Both the position numbers and the translations under genes were made by a program. From Burkholderiales bacterium PBB3 (GTDB lineage: Bacteria > Pseudomonadota > Gammaproteobacteria > Burkholderiales > Burkholderiaceae_C): a DNA stretch of 64,000 nt. Each line of letters opens with the position of its first letter. Positions within the stretch are counted from its first letter, which is position 1. This document shows, piece after piece, positions 50,027 to 61,321 of this stretch. The notes beneath the pieces were generated by a model. It searched no databases, was not told where the DNA came from, and was given only the letters and a program-made list of their open reading frames with translations. The DNA lies in contig NKIK01000004.1 of assembly GCA_002256115.1 (NCBI GenBank), positions 124,001 through 188,000 of the forward strand. The letters are read 5' to 3'.

Positions 50027-50245
50027 ATGCAACTGGATGAAAATGCAAAGATGAACACAAGCGACCAAGTTGAACCCGCTGCCACCATGACCGATGAAAA
50101 AGCAATGCAAACTCTGCTTGCCTCTGGGCTGGTGACACAGCCCGCTACCCGACCGTTTGAGCTTCCGAAGCCCGTCGTTTTCCCGCCATCGCAGGACGGA
50201 AAAACTATGAGTGATCTGGCCCTGGAGCTGTGTGGATCTAAGTGA
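50027..50245 (+). CDS. Small hypothetical, possible orphan antitoxin
   Basis: A 72-residue frame with the end PPSQDGKTMSDLALELCGSK that resembles C termini of antitoxins paired with PIN toxins, followed by a short frame without a recognisable toxin (VIFYRYNQHYPRRG only). It may be a decayed toxin-antitoxin pair. A start at 50051 is equally possible. Weakly supported. Confidence 0.4.
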   Translation: MQLDENAKMNTSDQVEPAATMTDEKAMQTLLASGLVTQPATRPFELPKPVVFPPSQDGKTMSDLALELCGSK

Positions 50246-50448
50246 TCTTCTATCGTTACAACCAGCACTATCCGCGCCGCGGCCACAATCTCACAGTCAC
50301 AGCAAGCCCATCAACCTGTGATGTTACAAACTCTCTCATTACTGAAAATGTCAGCTAACAAGTGGGTTATCGATGTAAGAAATGTCACCCACCGATAAGC
50401 AGACACCGAACAATTGTCAACTACACACAAATTTTGAACGCTCCCAAC

Positions 50449-50958
50449 ATGCAACAGGCTAATGCTAGTCAAGAGTTAGTGGCAGGAAGTGGCGATCCTG
50501 ACTATGAATCCAACGCGCGACCTTCAAAGGAAGTCGTGCTTTTTGTAGCCCAAGTTTTGGTACTTTTGCCCATCACCCTTGGAGCAATTGTGGGTCTATT
50601 TGGTGCCGGATATGGACTCCTTTTCAAGGAATCGTTCTCGACCAGGCCAGCTTTGTATGTGCTCTTTTGCACCATCTATTTCGGAGTAGTTGTAGGTGCG
50701 GTAAGCCTTTGGGGCACAGTTTGTGCTACCGACAGTTATTTAAAGACGCGCGGACGATTGCTCTTAAAATTTTTATTCGGCGGCATAGTCTTTGCCTTAA
50801 TTGGATGTGCGTATTTGATAGTGATGGTTGTGTTGACCACCAAATTCACGATGTCGCTTCTGACGGATGGCTCCTTGTGGTCCCTTTATCTGCTTCTGCC
50901 AACCATTTCCGGCTTTATTCAGCTTAGTCGCGTACGAGAAGTGCTTAAACAATATTGA
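50449..50958 (+). CDS. Hypothetical four-helix membrane protein
   Basis: A 169-residue protein with four hydrophobic segments (VVLFVAQVLVLLPITLGAIV, ALYVLFCTIYFGVVVGAVSL, FLFGGIVFALIGCAYLIVMV, LWSLYLLLPTISGFI) and a short hydrophilic N terminus. It is AT-richer than core genes. No family recognised; its neighbours give no hint of function. Confidence 0.55.
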   Translation: MQQANASQELVAGSGDPDYESNARPSKEVVLFVAQVLVLLPITLGAIVGLFGAGYGLLFKESFSTRPALYVLFCTIYFGVVVGAVSLWGTVCATDSYLKTRGRLLLKFLFGGIVFALIGCAYLIVMVVLTTKFTMSLLTDGSLWSLYLLLPTISGFIQLSRVREVLKQY

Positions 50959-51220
50959 GCGTTTACTCACCCACTAATTGACCTACTGACAGCTAAACAA
51001 AGGGATAGCTAGATCGGGCGGCAATTCAGAAGCTATTGGGAACAGACGCATAGTTGCTAAATGGATCGACCAAAGCATCAGAGAGTCAACTTGCAGTGCA
51101 ATTTCGAGTAGCAAATTTACAAGGCTCGCAATACAAAAGGAAATCTATTTTTCAAACTCTTGGGAAGTGCGACAACATTTCATTGTCACGGCTACCTGAC
51201 CCAGCGCTAGTTTAGAATCT
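50959..51220. other. AT-richer intergenic region, no gene seen
   Basis: About 260 nt without a credible frame or repeat. It probably holds the promoter for the glycine riboswitch-gcv transcript. Confidence 0.5.
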
Positions 51221-51223
51221 CAA

Positions 51224-51466
51224 CCGTCAGGAGAGAGTTTCCTCCGAGGAAACCGCCGAAGGCGCAGGACCGCTGATTGCAGTGGTCTGAACGCTCAGGC
51301 AAAAGGACTGACCAGCGTCTCTTTCCTTCACCGGAAAGAGACGTTTCCCCACTGGAGAGAGGCTGCTTTTACAGTAGCCCACCGAAGGAGCAAACCGCAG
51401 TCTGCGCACCCTTTTAGGCGTGTTGGCAGGCCCGGCGAATCTCTCAGGTAAAGCGGACAGTGGGGG
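51224..51466 (+). promoter_or_regulatory. Tandem glycine riboswitch upstream of gcvTHP
   Basis: Two consecutive glycine aptamers. The first has GGAGAGAGTT, CCGCCGAAGGCGCAG and CGCTCAGGCAAAAGGACTGA; the second has TGGAGAGAGGCTGC, CACCGAAGGAGCAAACC and ATCTCTCAGGTAAAGCGGAC. The two share a short linker and are followed by a GC-rich stretch leading to the gcvT ATG. Glycine binding is expected to turn on the glycine cleavage genes. The expression platform is not obvious; a GCCCCTGCC/GGGGGCAG-type pairing near the gene is possible. Confidence 0.95.
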
Positions 51467-51542
51467 CAGCCTTGGGGCTTGTGCCAGTTGGTACTCGCCC
51501 CGAGAATCGAGTTGCCCCTGCCCGCCCTGACTTGGAGACTTC

Positions 51543-52703
51543 ATGTCCGCTCCCACCACCGAATCGTTATTGAATACGCCACTTAACGCTCTGCACATTG
51601 AGCTGGGCGCCCGCATGGTGCCCTTTGCCGGCTATTCCATGCCCGTGCAGTACCCCGCCGGTCTGATGGCCGAACACCACCACACCCGCAACGCCGCGGG
51701 CCTGTTTGACGTATCCCACATGGGCCAGTTGCGCCTGGTCGGCCCCGATGCTGCCGCCGCGTTTGAAACGCTGATGCCGGTGGACGTGATCGACCTGGCG
51801 GTGGGCAAGCAACGCTACGGCCTGTTGCTCACAGAAGACGGCACCATCATTGATGACCTGATGTTCTTCAACAAAGGCAATGATGAAATCTTTGTGATCG
51901 TGAATGGCGCCTGCAAGGTGGGCGACATTGCCCATATCAAGGCGCGCATCGGCTCCCGCTGCGATGTGATCACCATGCCCGAATACGCGCTGCTGGCGCT
52001 GCAAGGCCCGCAGGCCGTCACCGCCCTCTCCCGCTTGGCGCCCGGCGTCGAAAAGTTGGTGTTCATGACCGGCGGCAATTTCACTATTGATACCGGCACG
52101 CAAAAGATTGATGTGTTCCTGACCCGCAGCGGCTACACCGGCGAAGACGGGTTTGAAATCTCCGTGCACAACGACCACGCCGATGCGCTGGCCCGCGCAT
52201 TGCTGGCCCAACCCGAAGTGAAACCGATTGGCCTGGGCGCGCGCAACTCGCTGCGTCTGGAAGCGGGCCTGTGCCTGTATGGCAATGACATTGACACCAC
52301 CACCACACCGGTCGAAGCCAGCCTGCTGTGGGCCATGCAAAAGGTGCGCCGCGCAGGTGGTGCGCGCGAAGGTGGATTCCCGGGTGCTACAAAAATAATA
52401 GCTGCTCTCGCACTATCCACGGCTCCAAACGCTCAAAACACTCGCAAACGCGTCGGTTTGATTGCCCAGGAGCGCATTCCCGTGCGCGACCACACCGAGC
52501 TGCAAGACGGCGCGGGCAACAAGATTGGCGAAGTCACCAGCGGCCTGCTCGGCCCCACCATCGACAAGTGCGTGGCCATGGGCTATGTGGATAGCGCCTT
52601 CAGCGCGCTGGGCACGCAGGTCGTGGCCATTGTGCGGGGCAAGCCGGTGCCGATGTTGGTCAGCGCCATGCCGTTTGTGCCTACCAATTACTTCCGCGGT
52701 TAA
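51543..52703 (+). CDS. gcvT: Glycine cleavage system T protein (aminomethyltransferase), with repeat insertion
   Basis: A 386-residue T protein: LNALHIELGARMVPFAGYSM, FDVSHMGQLRLVGPDAAAAF and SGYTGEDGFEISV, the tetrahydrofolate-binding segments, and NSLRLEAGLCLYGNDIDTTT. It transfers the aminomethyl carbon to THF with release of ammonia. Residues ~282-294 (ATKIIAALALSTA) are encoded by an inverted copy of the ~58-nt repeat; the flanks GGFPG and RKRVGLIAQERIPVR continue in frame, giving slightly more than the usual length. The insertion is in a variable loop before the C-terminal domain, so function is probably kept. Confidence 0.95.
   Translation: MSAPTTESLLNTPLNALHIELGARMVPFAGYSMPVQYPAGLMAEHHHTRNAAGLFDVSHMGQLRLVGPDAAAAFETLMPVDVIDLAVGKQRYGLLLTEDGTIIDDLMFFNKGNDEIFVIVNGACKVGDIAHIKARIGSRCDVITMPEYALLALQGPQAVTALSRLAPGVEKLVFMTGGNFTIDTGTQKIDVFLTRSGYTGEDGFEISVHNDHADALARALLAQPEVKPIGLGARNSLRLEAGLCLYGNDIDTTTTPVEASLLWAMQKVRRAGGAREGGFPGATKIIAALALSTAPNAQNTRKRVGLIAQERIPVRDHTELQDGAGNKIGEVTSGLLGPTIDKCVAMGYVDSAFSALGTQVVAIVRGKPVPMLVSAMPFVPTNYFRG
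52384..52424 (-). repeat. ~58-nt dispersed repeat, partial inverted copy inside gcvT
   Basis: On the minus strand: GCCGTGGATAGTGCGAGAGC, AGCTATTATTTTTGTAGCA; about 40 nt that match the core of the intergenic copies. Translated in frame in GcvT. Confidence 0.88.
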
Positions 52704-52796
52704 TGCGGAGCGCCGGGGCGGCTAAAGTCTGTCCTGGCAGGTTCAAGTTTTGGTTTTATTCAATTCAGTTTCAATTTCAAGTTTTAGGAGTTCTCC

Positions 52797-53168
52797 ATGA
52801 CCATCAAGTACACCCCCGACCACGAATGGCTCAAGATTGAAGGCGACATCGCCACCGTGGGCATCACCACCCACGCGCAAGACGCGCTGGGCGACGTGGT
52901 GTTTGTGGACCTGCCAGCGGTGGGCGCAAGCTTTGCTGCTAAAGACATTGCCGGCGTGGTGGAGTCGGTCAAGGCTGCAGCCGATGTGTATATGCCTGTG
53001 ACCGGTGAGATCACCGAAGTGAACGAAGCCCTGCGCGCCGACCCAGCCCTAGCCAACACCGACCCACTGGGTGCGGGCTGGTTCTTCAAGGTGAAGCTGG
53101 CCAATGTGGCCGAGCTTGAAGGCCTGATGGACGAAACCAGCTACACCAGCTTCGCTGCTGCTGCCTAA
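52797..53168 (+). CDS. gcvH: Glycine cleavage system H protein
   Basis: A 123-residue lipoyl carrier: [20 protein letters not shown], the lipoylation site Lys in [16 protein letters not shown], and [17 protein letters not shown]. It shuttles the aminomethyl group between P, T and L proteins. It follows gcvT by 93 nt and precedes gcvP by 130 nt, the gap holding a REP-like repeat. Confidence 0.97.
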   Translation: MTIKYTPDHEWLKIEGDIATVGITTHAQDALGDVVFVDLPAVGASFAAKDIAGVVESVKAAADVYMPVTGEITEVNEALRADPALANTDPLGAGWFFKVKLANVAELEGLMDETSYTSFAAAA

Positions 53169-53191
53169 ACCAAAACCGTTCGGGCCTAAAT

Positions 53192-53280
53192 CCGTTCATC
53201 CTGAGCCCGTCGAAGGATCGAAGCCCGCCTTTATTTTGTTCACCGTTTCGCTTGCCCTTCGATGGGCTCAGGGCGAACGG
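53192..53280 (+). repeat. REP-like palindrome pair in the gcvH-gcvP gap
   Basis: CCGTTCATCCTGAGCCCGTC (with GAAGG) and CTTCGATGGGCTCAGGGCGA (with ACGG) are inverted around a ~38-nt spacer. The same family as the insertion in ureC. Confidence 0.85.
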
Positions 53281-53298
53281 TTTGATTGACCGCCTGCC

Positions 53299-56193
<2,895 letters not shown>

Positions 56194-56235
56194 GTTGAGA
56201 AATTCAGGGCGGCACTGCATTGCATGCAGCCGCCT

Positions 56236-56398
56236 CAGTGCAGTGTTACACGCTGGATGGAACAGATAAAACCGATGGATTTTTGTTCAGGGCAAGGCGC
56301 AAACCACAGCAATAGTTCCACTATTGCGAGGATTTGCAACGCCGCCATGGGCAAAAAGACGCGGGTTTATGTTCCAGACAGCGTGTAACACTGCACTA
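56236..56398. repeat. Long imperfect palindrome, MITE-like
   Basis: Arms of about 32 nt (left from AGTGCAGTGTTACACGCTGG at 56237; right ends at 56397) flank a ~95-nt interior that is itself near-palindromic around CAATAGTTCCACTATTG. About 163 nt in total, between gcvP and the second glycine riboswitch. The structure suggests a non-autonomous element or a decayed one. Confidence 0.7.
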
Positions 56399-56417
56399 AC
56401 CAGGCCAGACCTGGCAT

Positions 56418-56628
56418 CGCAGCGGGAGAGCCTGGCGCCTCAAAACGCCAGCGCCGAAGGAGCAACCACCCCGGAAACTCTCAGGCACCCAGGACCGCTT
56501 CGATAGGGATGTTGAATCCCAGAGCACTCTGAAGAGCTGCCGTGGACTAGTCCCCACGGCACACCGCAGGAGCAAGCCGCTGGCCTACAAGGCCAGTGGT
56601 GAATCTCTCAGGTCTCAAACAGAGGGGG
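56418..56628 (+). promoter_or_regulatory. Tandem glycine riboswitch upstream of dadA-sdaA, second aptamer variant
   Basis: The first aptamer has GCGGGAGAGCCTGGCG, GCGCCGAAGGAGCAACCA and AACTCTCAGGCACCCAGGAC. The second has CTCTGAAGAGCTGCCG (lacking the usual GGAGAG), ACCGCAGGAGCAAGCCG (CCGCAGG for CCGAAGG) and GAATCTCTCAGGTCTCAAAC. The arrangement is that of tandem glycine riboswitches; departures in the second copy may alter ligand binding. It lies 70 nt upstream of dadA, so glycine probably controls the dadA-sdaA operon. Confidence 0.88.
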
Positions 56629-56697
56629 TCGTCACCTGCACACGGTGTGTGGGTCGGCGACTTCTATGTTTGCGACTGTTCTTGAAGAGAGTGCTTT

Positions 56698-58032
56698 ATG
56701 AAACACATTGCCATCATCGGCGGCGGCATCACCGGCGTTACCAGCGCCTACACCCTGGCCAAGGCGGGTTACCAGGTCACCCTGATCGAGAAAAACCGCT
56801 ACGCGGGCATGGAAACTTCCTATGCCAACGGCGGGCAGCTGTCGGCGTCCAATGCCGAGGTCTGGACCCACCCCAGCACCATCGTCAAGGGCCTGAAGTG
56901 GATGTTCACCAAGGACGCCCCGCTCTTGATGAACCCCGCGCCCACCTGGCACAAGCTGAGCTGGATGGCCGAGTTTGTGGCCGCGATCCCCAAGTACCGC
57001 GAGAACACCGAGACCACCACACGCCTGGCCATTGCCGCGCGTGAGCACCTGTTTGGCTGGGCCGAAAAAGAAGGCATTGACTTTGACCACAAGCGCCAAG
57101 GCATCTTGCACATCTACCGCAACAAGGCGGGCTTTGAGCACGCGGGCAAAGTGTCCACCATGCTGGCCGCCGGTGGCTTGGCGCGCCGAGCAGTCACCCC
57201 CGACGAGATGCGCGCGATTGAACCCACACTACAGGGGCAGTACTACGGTGGTTACTTCACCGAGAGCGATTCCACAGGCGATATCCACAAATACACCCAC
57301 GGTCTATCGCAGGCCTGCGCGCGCTTGGGCGTGAAGTTTTTGTATGGCTACCAGGTGCTGAAAGCCTCTGCCGATGGCACGCGTGCCGATTTAGTTTTGC
57401 AGAGCGATGCGGGCACCGAGACGCAGGTGTTTGACGGCGTGGTGGTGTGCGCGGGTGTGCATGGCCGTGGCATTGCGGCGCAGTTGGGCGACCGGCTGAA
57501 CATTTATCCGGTCAAGGGCTACTCCATTACCGTGCAGCTGAACGACGAAGCCAGCCAGCAAGCCGCGCCGCAGGTGAGCCTGCTGGACGACGAGACCAAG
57601 CTGGTGACCAGCCGTTTGGGGCAAGACCGCTTCCGCGTAGCGGGCACGGCCGAGTTCAATGGCATTGACTTCGATATCCGCGCGGACCGCATTCGTCCTC
57701 TGGTGAACTGGGTTAACCAGTGCTTCCCAGAAGTGAGCACACGCCGCGTGGAGCCCTGGGCGGGCCTGCGCCCCATGATGCCCACCATGCTGCCGCGCGT
57801 GGGTGCGGGCAGACGCGCGAATGTGTTCTACAACACCGGCCACGGTCACTTGGGCTGGACGCTGTCGGCCATCACCGCGCACCAATTGGTGGGGCATGTG
57901 CACGCGCACTTTGCACCCAAGGCCAATTCATTCACACTACAAGGCATTACCCCCACGCTGGTCGCTGCGCGTACTGCGCTGCCCCCCGAGGGGGCTGTCG
58001 TCGCCTTGGGACGGCCCGGCGGCAACGCATAA
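56698..58032 (+). CDS. dadA: D-amino acid dehydrogenase/glycine-oxidising flavoprotein, DadA type
   Basis: A 444-residue FAD-dependent amine dehydrogenase: KHIAIIGGGITGVTSAYTLA (dinucleotide fold), NRYAGMETSYANGGQLSASN, and PWAGLRPMMPTMLPRVGAGR with GHGHLGWTLSAITAHQL at the C terminus. DadA oxidises D-amino acids, passing electrons to the respiratory chain. Placement behind a glycine riboswitch suggests that glycine is a substrate or a metabolic signal. Residues ~427-443 (TALPPEGAVVALGRPGG) look like translated repeat, making the tail longer than usual. sdaA follows 13 nt later. Confidence 0.92.
   Translation: MKHIAIIGGGITGVTSAYTLAKAGYQVTLIEKNRYAGMETSYANGGQLSASNAEVWTHPSTIVKGLKWMFTKDAPLLMNPAPTWHKLSWMAEFVAAIPKYRENTETTTRLAIAAREHLFGWAEKEGIDFDHKRQGILHIYRNKAGFEHAGKVSTMLAAGGLARRAVTPDEMRAIEPTLQGQYYGGYFTESDSTGDIHKYTHGLSQACARLGVKFLYGYQVLKASADGTRADLVLQSDAGTETQVFDGVVVCAGVHGRGIAAQLGDRLNIYPVKGYSITVQLNDEASQQAAPQVSLLDDETKLVTSRLGQDRFRVAGTAEFNGIDFDIRADRIRPLVNWVNQCFPEVSTRRVEPWAGLRPMMPTMLPRVGAGRRANVFYNTGHGHLGWTLSAITAHQLVGHVHAHFAPKANSFTLQGITPTLVAARTALPPEGAVVALGRPGGNA
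57977..58023 (+). repeat. Repeat-like GC-rich tail inside dadA
   Basis: GCGCTGCCCCCCGAGGGGGC then TGTCGTCGCCTTGGGACGGC and CCGGCGGC. I associate this motif with dispersed repeats in Comamonadaceae (from memory); only one copy is in this window. It encodes the last ~17 residues of DadA and the stop follows. Confidence 0.5.
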
Positions 58033-58045
58033 CTAGGAGAACGCG

Positions 58046-59434
58046 ATGGCAGTATCCGTATTTGATCTGTTCAAGATCGGCATGGGGCCCAGCAGCTCCC
58101 ACACCGTGGGGCCGATGCGGGCCGCGCGGCAGTTTGTGGCGCGGCTACAGCACAGCGACTTGCTGGCGCAAACGGCTACCGTGCGCTGCTGGCTGCATGG
58201 CTCACTAGGCGCCACCGGCAAGGGCCACGCCAGCGATGTGGCCGTGCTCTTGGGCCTGAGCGGCCATGAGCCCGACACGGTGGATGTGGACCATATCCCC
58301 GACCTGTTGGCCGAAGTGCGTAGTAACAAGCGTGTGCTTTTGGCGGGCGTGCAGGCCATCGCCTTCAATGAAAAAGACGACCTGCTTTTCATGCGCGCGC
58401 CACTGCCTTTTCATGCCAACGGCATGCGGTTTGTGGCGCTGGACGCAGCAGGCAACGAGCTGGCGAACCGGGTGTACTACTCGGTGGGCGGTGGCTTTAT
58501 CGTCAGCGATGAAGTGGCCGCCGATGGCTCGCGCCAAAAGGTGATCGCACCCGACGCCACCGTGCTGCCCCTGCCCTTCACCAGTGGCGATGCGCTGCTG
58601 GTGCTGGCACAAGAACACAACTTAAGCATCGCGCAAATCATGCGGCGCAACGAGCAGCATTGGCGCACCGATGCCGAGATTGACGCGGGCCTGCTGCGCA
58701 TCTGGCAGGTGATGCAAGACTGCGTGAAGCGCGGCTGCCGCACCGATGGCGTGCTGCCCGGTGGCTTTAAGGTCAAACGCCGCGCGGCACCGCTGTTCCG
58801 TGCGCTGAGCGAGAACCCCGAGGCCGCACTGCGCGACCCGCTGCAAGTGCTGGATTGGGTCAACCTGTACGCACTGGCGGTGAACGAAGAAAACGCTGCG
58901 GGCGGCCGCGTGGTGACCGCGCCCACCAATGGCGCAGCCGGCATCATCCCAGCGGTGCTGCACTACTACACACGCTTTGTGCCTGCAGCCAACGATGCGG
59001 GCGTGATCGACTTCCTGCTCACTGCAGCGGCCATCGGCATCCTCTACAAAGAGAACGCAAGCATTAGCGGTGCCGAAGTGGGCTGCCAAGGCGAAGTGGG
59101 TGTGGCCTGCAGCATGGCCGCCGGTGCGCTGTGCGCAGTCATGGGCGGCACGCCCGAGCAGGTGGAGAACGCCGCCGAGATTGGCATGGAACACCACCTG
59201 GGCCTGACCTGCGACCCGGTGGGCGGCTTGGTGCAGATCCCATGCATCGAACGCAACGCCATCGCGTCCGTGAAAGCTATCAACGCCGCCCGCATGGCGT
59301 TACGCGGCGACGGCTCACACTTTGTGAGTCTGGACAAAGTCATCAAGACCATGCGCGAAACCGGCGCGGACATGAAGACCAAGTACAAAGAGACGGCACG
59401 CGGCGGGCTGGCGGTGAATATTGTGGAGTGCTGA
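58046..59434 (+). CDS. sdaA: L-serine ammonia-lyase (Fe-S type)
   Basis: A 462-residue single-chain serine dehydratase: [20 protein letters not shown] with the SSSHT substrate motif, [20 protein letters not shown], and Cys residues in [20 protein letters not shown] and [16 protein letters not shown] for the [4Fe-4S] cluster. It deaminates serine to pyruvate. With the glycine cleavage genes upstream it allows conversion of glycine to serine and on to pyruvate. Co-transcribed with dadA and probably under the glycine riboswitch. Confidence 0.96.
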   Translation: MAVSVFDLFKIGMGPSSSHTVGPMRAARQFVARLQHSDLLAQTATVRCWLHGSLGATGKGHASDVAVLLGLSGHEPDTVDVDHIPDLLAEVRSNKRVLLAGVQAIAFNEKDDLLFMRAPLPFHANGMRFVALDAAGNELANRVYYSVGGGFIVSDEVAADGSRQKVIAPDATVLPLPFTSGDALLVLAQEHNLSIAQIMRRNEQHWRTDAEIDAGLLRIWQVMQDCVKRGCRTDGVLPGGFKVKRRAAPLFRALSENPEAALRDPLQVLDWVNLYALAVNEENAAGGRVVTAPTNGAAGIIPAVLHYYTRFVPAANDAGVIDFLLTAAAIGILYKENASISGAEVGCQGEVGVACSMAAGALCAVMGGTPEQVENAAEIGMEHHLGLTCDPVGGLVQIPCIERNAIASVKAINAARMALRGDGSHFVSLDKVIKTMRETGADMKTKYKETARGGLAVNIVEC

Positions 59435-59474
59435 TACACAGAACCATTGAAGTTTGGAGCCTAGGAGCCCCAAT

Positions 59475-59503
59475 AAAAAAGAGGCCCGAAGGCCTCTTTT
59501 TTT
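59475..59503. terminator. Bidirectional terminator between sdaA and the RRM gene
   Basis: AAAAAAGAGGCC-CGAA-GGCCTCTTTTTTT: a symmetric hairpin with A- and T-runs, serving both convergent genes. Confidence 0.93.
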
Positions 59504-59527
59504 GTGTGGGGTGAATTCCCAGACTGC

Positions 59528-59884
59528 TTAGTAGCTGTTACGGCCACCGCCGTAACCGCCACCGCCGCCATTGCCGCCGCCGTAACCACCACCACCGTTA
59601 CCACCGCCGTAGCCGCCCGAACGGGGAGCGCGTGGCTCCATGGGCTTGGCTTCGTTCACGGTTAGTGCACGGCCGTCGAATTGTTGGCCATTCATGGCGC
59701 TGATAGCGGCTTGTGCTTGAGCGTCATCGCCCATTTCCACAAATCCGAAACCTTTGGAACGACCGCTGTCGCGGTCCATCATGACCTTGGCGCTGGTCAC
59801 GGTGCCGTGCTCACCGAATTGCTGTTGCAAATCTTGGTCGCGGAAAGAATATGGCAGATTGCCAACGTACAGTTTGTTGCCCAT
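59528..59884 (-). CDS. Cold-inducible-type RRM RNA-binding protein
   Basis: A 118-residue protein: RRM with RNP2 LYVGNLPYS and RNP1 KGFGFVEM, then a Gly-rich tail (GGYGGGNGGGGYGGG repeats ending in RNSY). Bacterial RRM proteins of this architecture are cold- or stress-inducible RNA chaperones. The Gly-rich tail is low complexity and may be a source of length variation. The leader of about 150 nt upstream is A-rich and may be regulatory. Confidence 0.95.
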   Translation of the reverse strand: MGNKLYVGNLPYSFRDQDLQQQFGEHGTVTSAKVMMDRDSGRSKGFGFVEMGDDAQAQAAISAMNGQQFDGRALTVNEAKPMEPRAPRSGGYGGGNGGGGYGGGNGGGGGYGGGRNSY

Positions 59885-60043
59885 GAAAGGACTCCTAGAA
59901 AAAAATCAAAAAACGATGGAGTCCATAGCCGAAAACAACAAACCAATAAAGACTTATGCAAACGCGTGACTAACACTCACCGCAGAACATGTACCGCATG
60001 AAGACACGCGGCACGGGGCGAATGTTACGCGAAGTTCATGGGC

Positions 60044-61252
60044 TTAACGATGTATTCCCAACATTCGTTTCGCAATCGGCGTAAGTAAAACGCGATCGCG
60101 GTCGGTAGTTATCTCCCAAATCATCACGCCACCCAGCTTTTGCTGCACCACAAAATCCAGTTTCAGGCCGATGGATTCCGCATCGTCATAGGCAATGTAG
60201 ATGCCACCATCCGGGTTCCACAGCGATGGGGTTTTGGTCGCTGCATTCCAGTGGCGGGTGAAGCCCGGCTTGTTCAGGTAGTTGGCTGCAATATCCGAAT
60301 ACTCCAGACTGCCGTCTTCCCAGGTGCCCTTGGCTGGACCGGTGCATGTCTGGTATTCGCCCTGCGTGGCGTTGGTGCAGCCCTTCCACACGTAGCCATA
60401 AAACGGCATGCCGAGCACGATCTTGTTCAGCGGAACGCCAGCCTTGATGTGCCCTGCTACACCACCCGCCACGTTGAGCACCGACGCACTGCCCTGGATG
60501 TCATCGGCAGGGTCCGCAAACAAGGGTGCATTGGGGCCGCTGCGCTTGCTGAAGGTGCCATGAAAGTCATAGCCCATGATGTTGATCCAGTCCACCGTAT
60601 TAGCCACGTCCAGCAGCTCGGTATTCTTCACAAAGTCCGGGCCAGGGCTGCTGGCAATTGTCAGCAGGTAATGAGTTCGACTGGGGGTGCGGGTCTTCTT
60701 GCCGGCAGCATCCAGCGCGCGGCGCACGGCTTGCAGCAGCAGCGTGAAGTTTTGTTTGTCCTCTGGGCGCGCGCTATTTCCCTCTGCGCCGCCGCCCACC
60801 GGGAACTCCCAGTCCAGGTCCACACCATCGATCTGGTGGGTTTGCAGATAGGCCACCGCGCTATCGGCAAACAGCTTGCGGCTGGCGGGCGTCAGCGCGA
60901 CATCCGAGAAGTGCTTGGACCAGTTCCAGCCACCCACGGATACCAGCAGCTTCAACTTCGGGTTGGTTTTCTTCAGCGCACGCAGACCCGCAAAGTTGGC
61001 CACATCCGCCACCGGATCGCCCATCGCCACTTTGCCGTCGACGATATTGGCAAAGGCGTAGTTGATGTGGGTGAGCTTGTTGGCATCAATCTTTTCGGGC
61101 GGAAAGCTGCGCGCATCCCGCGCCCAGCCTATGTAGTAGCCCACTACTTTTTTGCCAGATTCGGGTGCGGCAAACGCCGAATAGGCGGAACCAAGGCAAA
61201 AGGCAGCCAGCAAAACAAGAAGCAGTGAGCGCATTGTCGACATCCGTTTCAT
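60044..61252 (-). CDS. GH18 chitinase
   Basis: A 402-residue secreted glycosyl hydrolase: signal (LLLVLLAAFCLGSAYSAFA), KKVVGYYIGWARDARSFPPE, LKLLVSVGGWNWSKHFSDVA, the catalytic motif DGVDLDWEFPVG with acidic E, and the late FVVQQKLGGVMIWEIT. It hydrolyses beta-1,4-N-acetylglucosamine linkages in chitin. The single catalytic domain lacks a carbohydrate-binding module. No chitin uptake genes are adjacent. The exact start among three nearby ATGs is not settled. Confidence 0.94.
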   Translation of the reverse strand: MKRMSTMRSLLLVLLAAFCLGSAYSAFAAPESGKKVVGYYIGWARDARSFPPEKIDANKLTHINYAFANIVDGKVAMGDPVADVANFAGLRALKKTNPKLKLLVSVGGWNWSKHFSDVALTPASRKLFADSAVAYLQTHQIDGVDLDWEFPVGGGAEGNSARPEDKQNFTLLLQAVRRALDAAGKKTRTPSRTHYLLTIASSPGPDFVKNTELLDVANTVDWINIMGYDFHGTFSKRSGPNAPLFADPADDIQGSASVLNVAGGVAGHIKAGVPLNKIVLGMPFYGYVWKGCTNATQGEYQTCTGPAKGTWEDGSLEYSDIAANYLNKPGFTRHWNAATKTPSLWNPDGGIYIAYDDAESIGLKLDFVVQQKLGGVMIWEITTDRDRVLLTPIAKRMLGIHR

Positions 61253-61321
61253 GGAGAAATAGAGTGGCCCATCACCGCATGGCTGCTGGAATGGACCGCA
61301 CAGGGCAAGCCGCGAAGGTGC

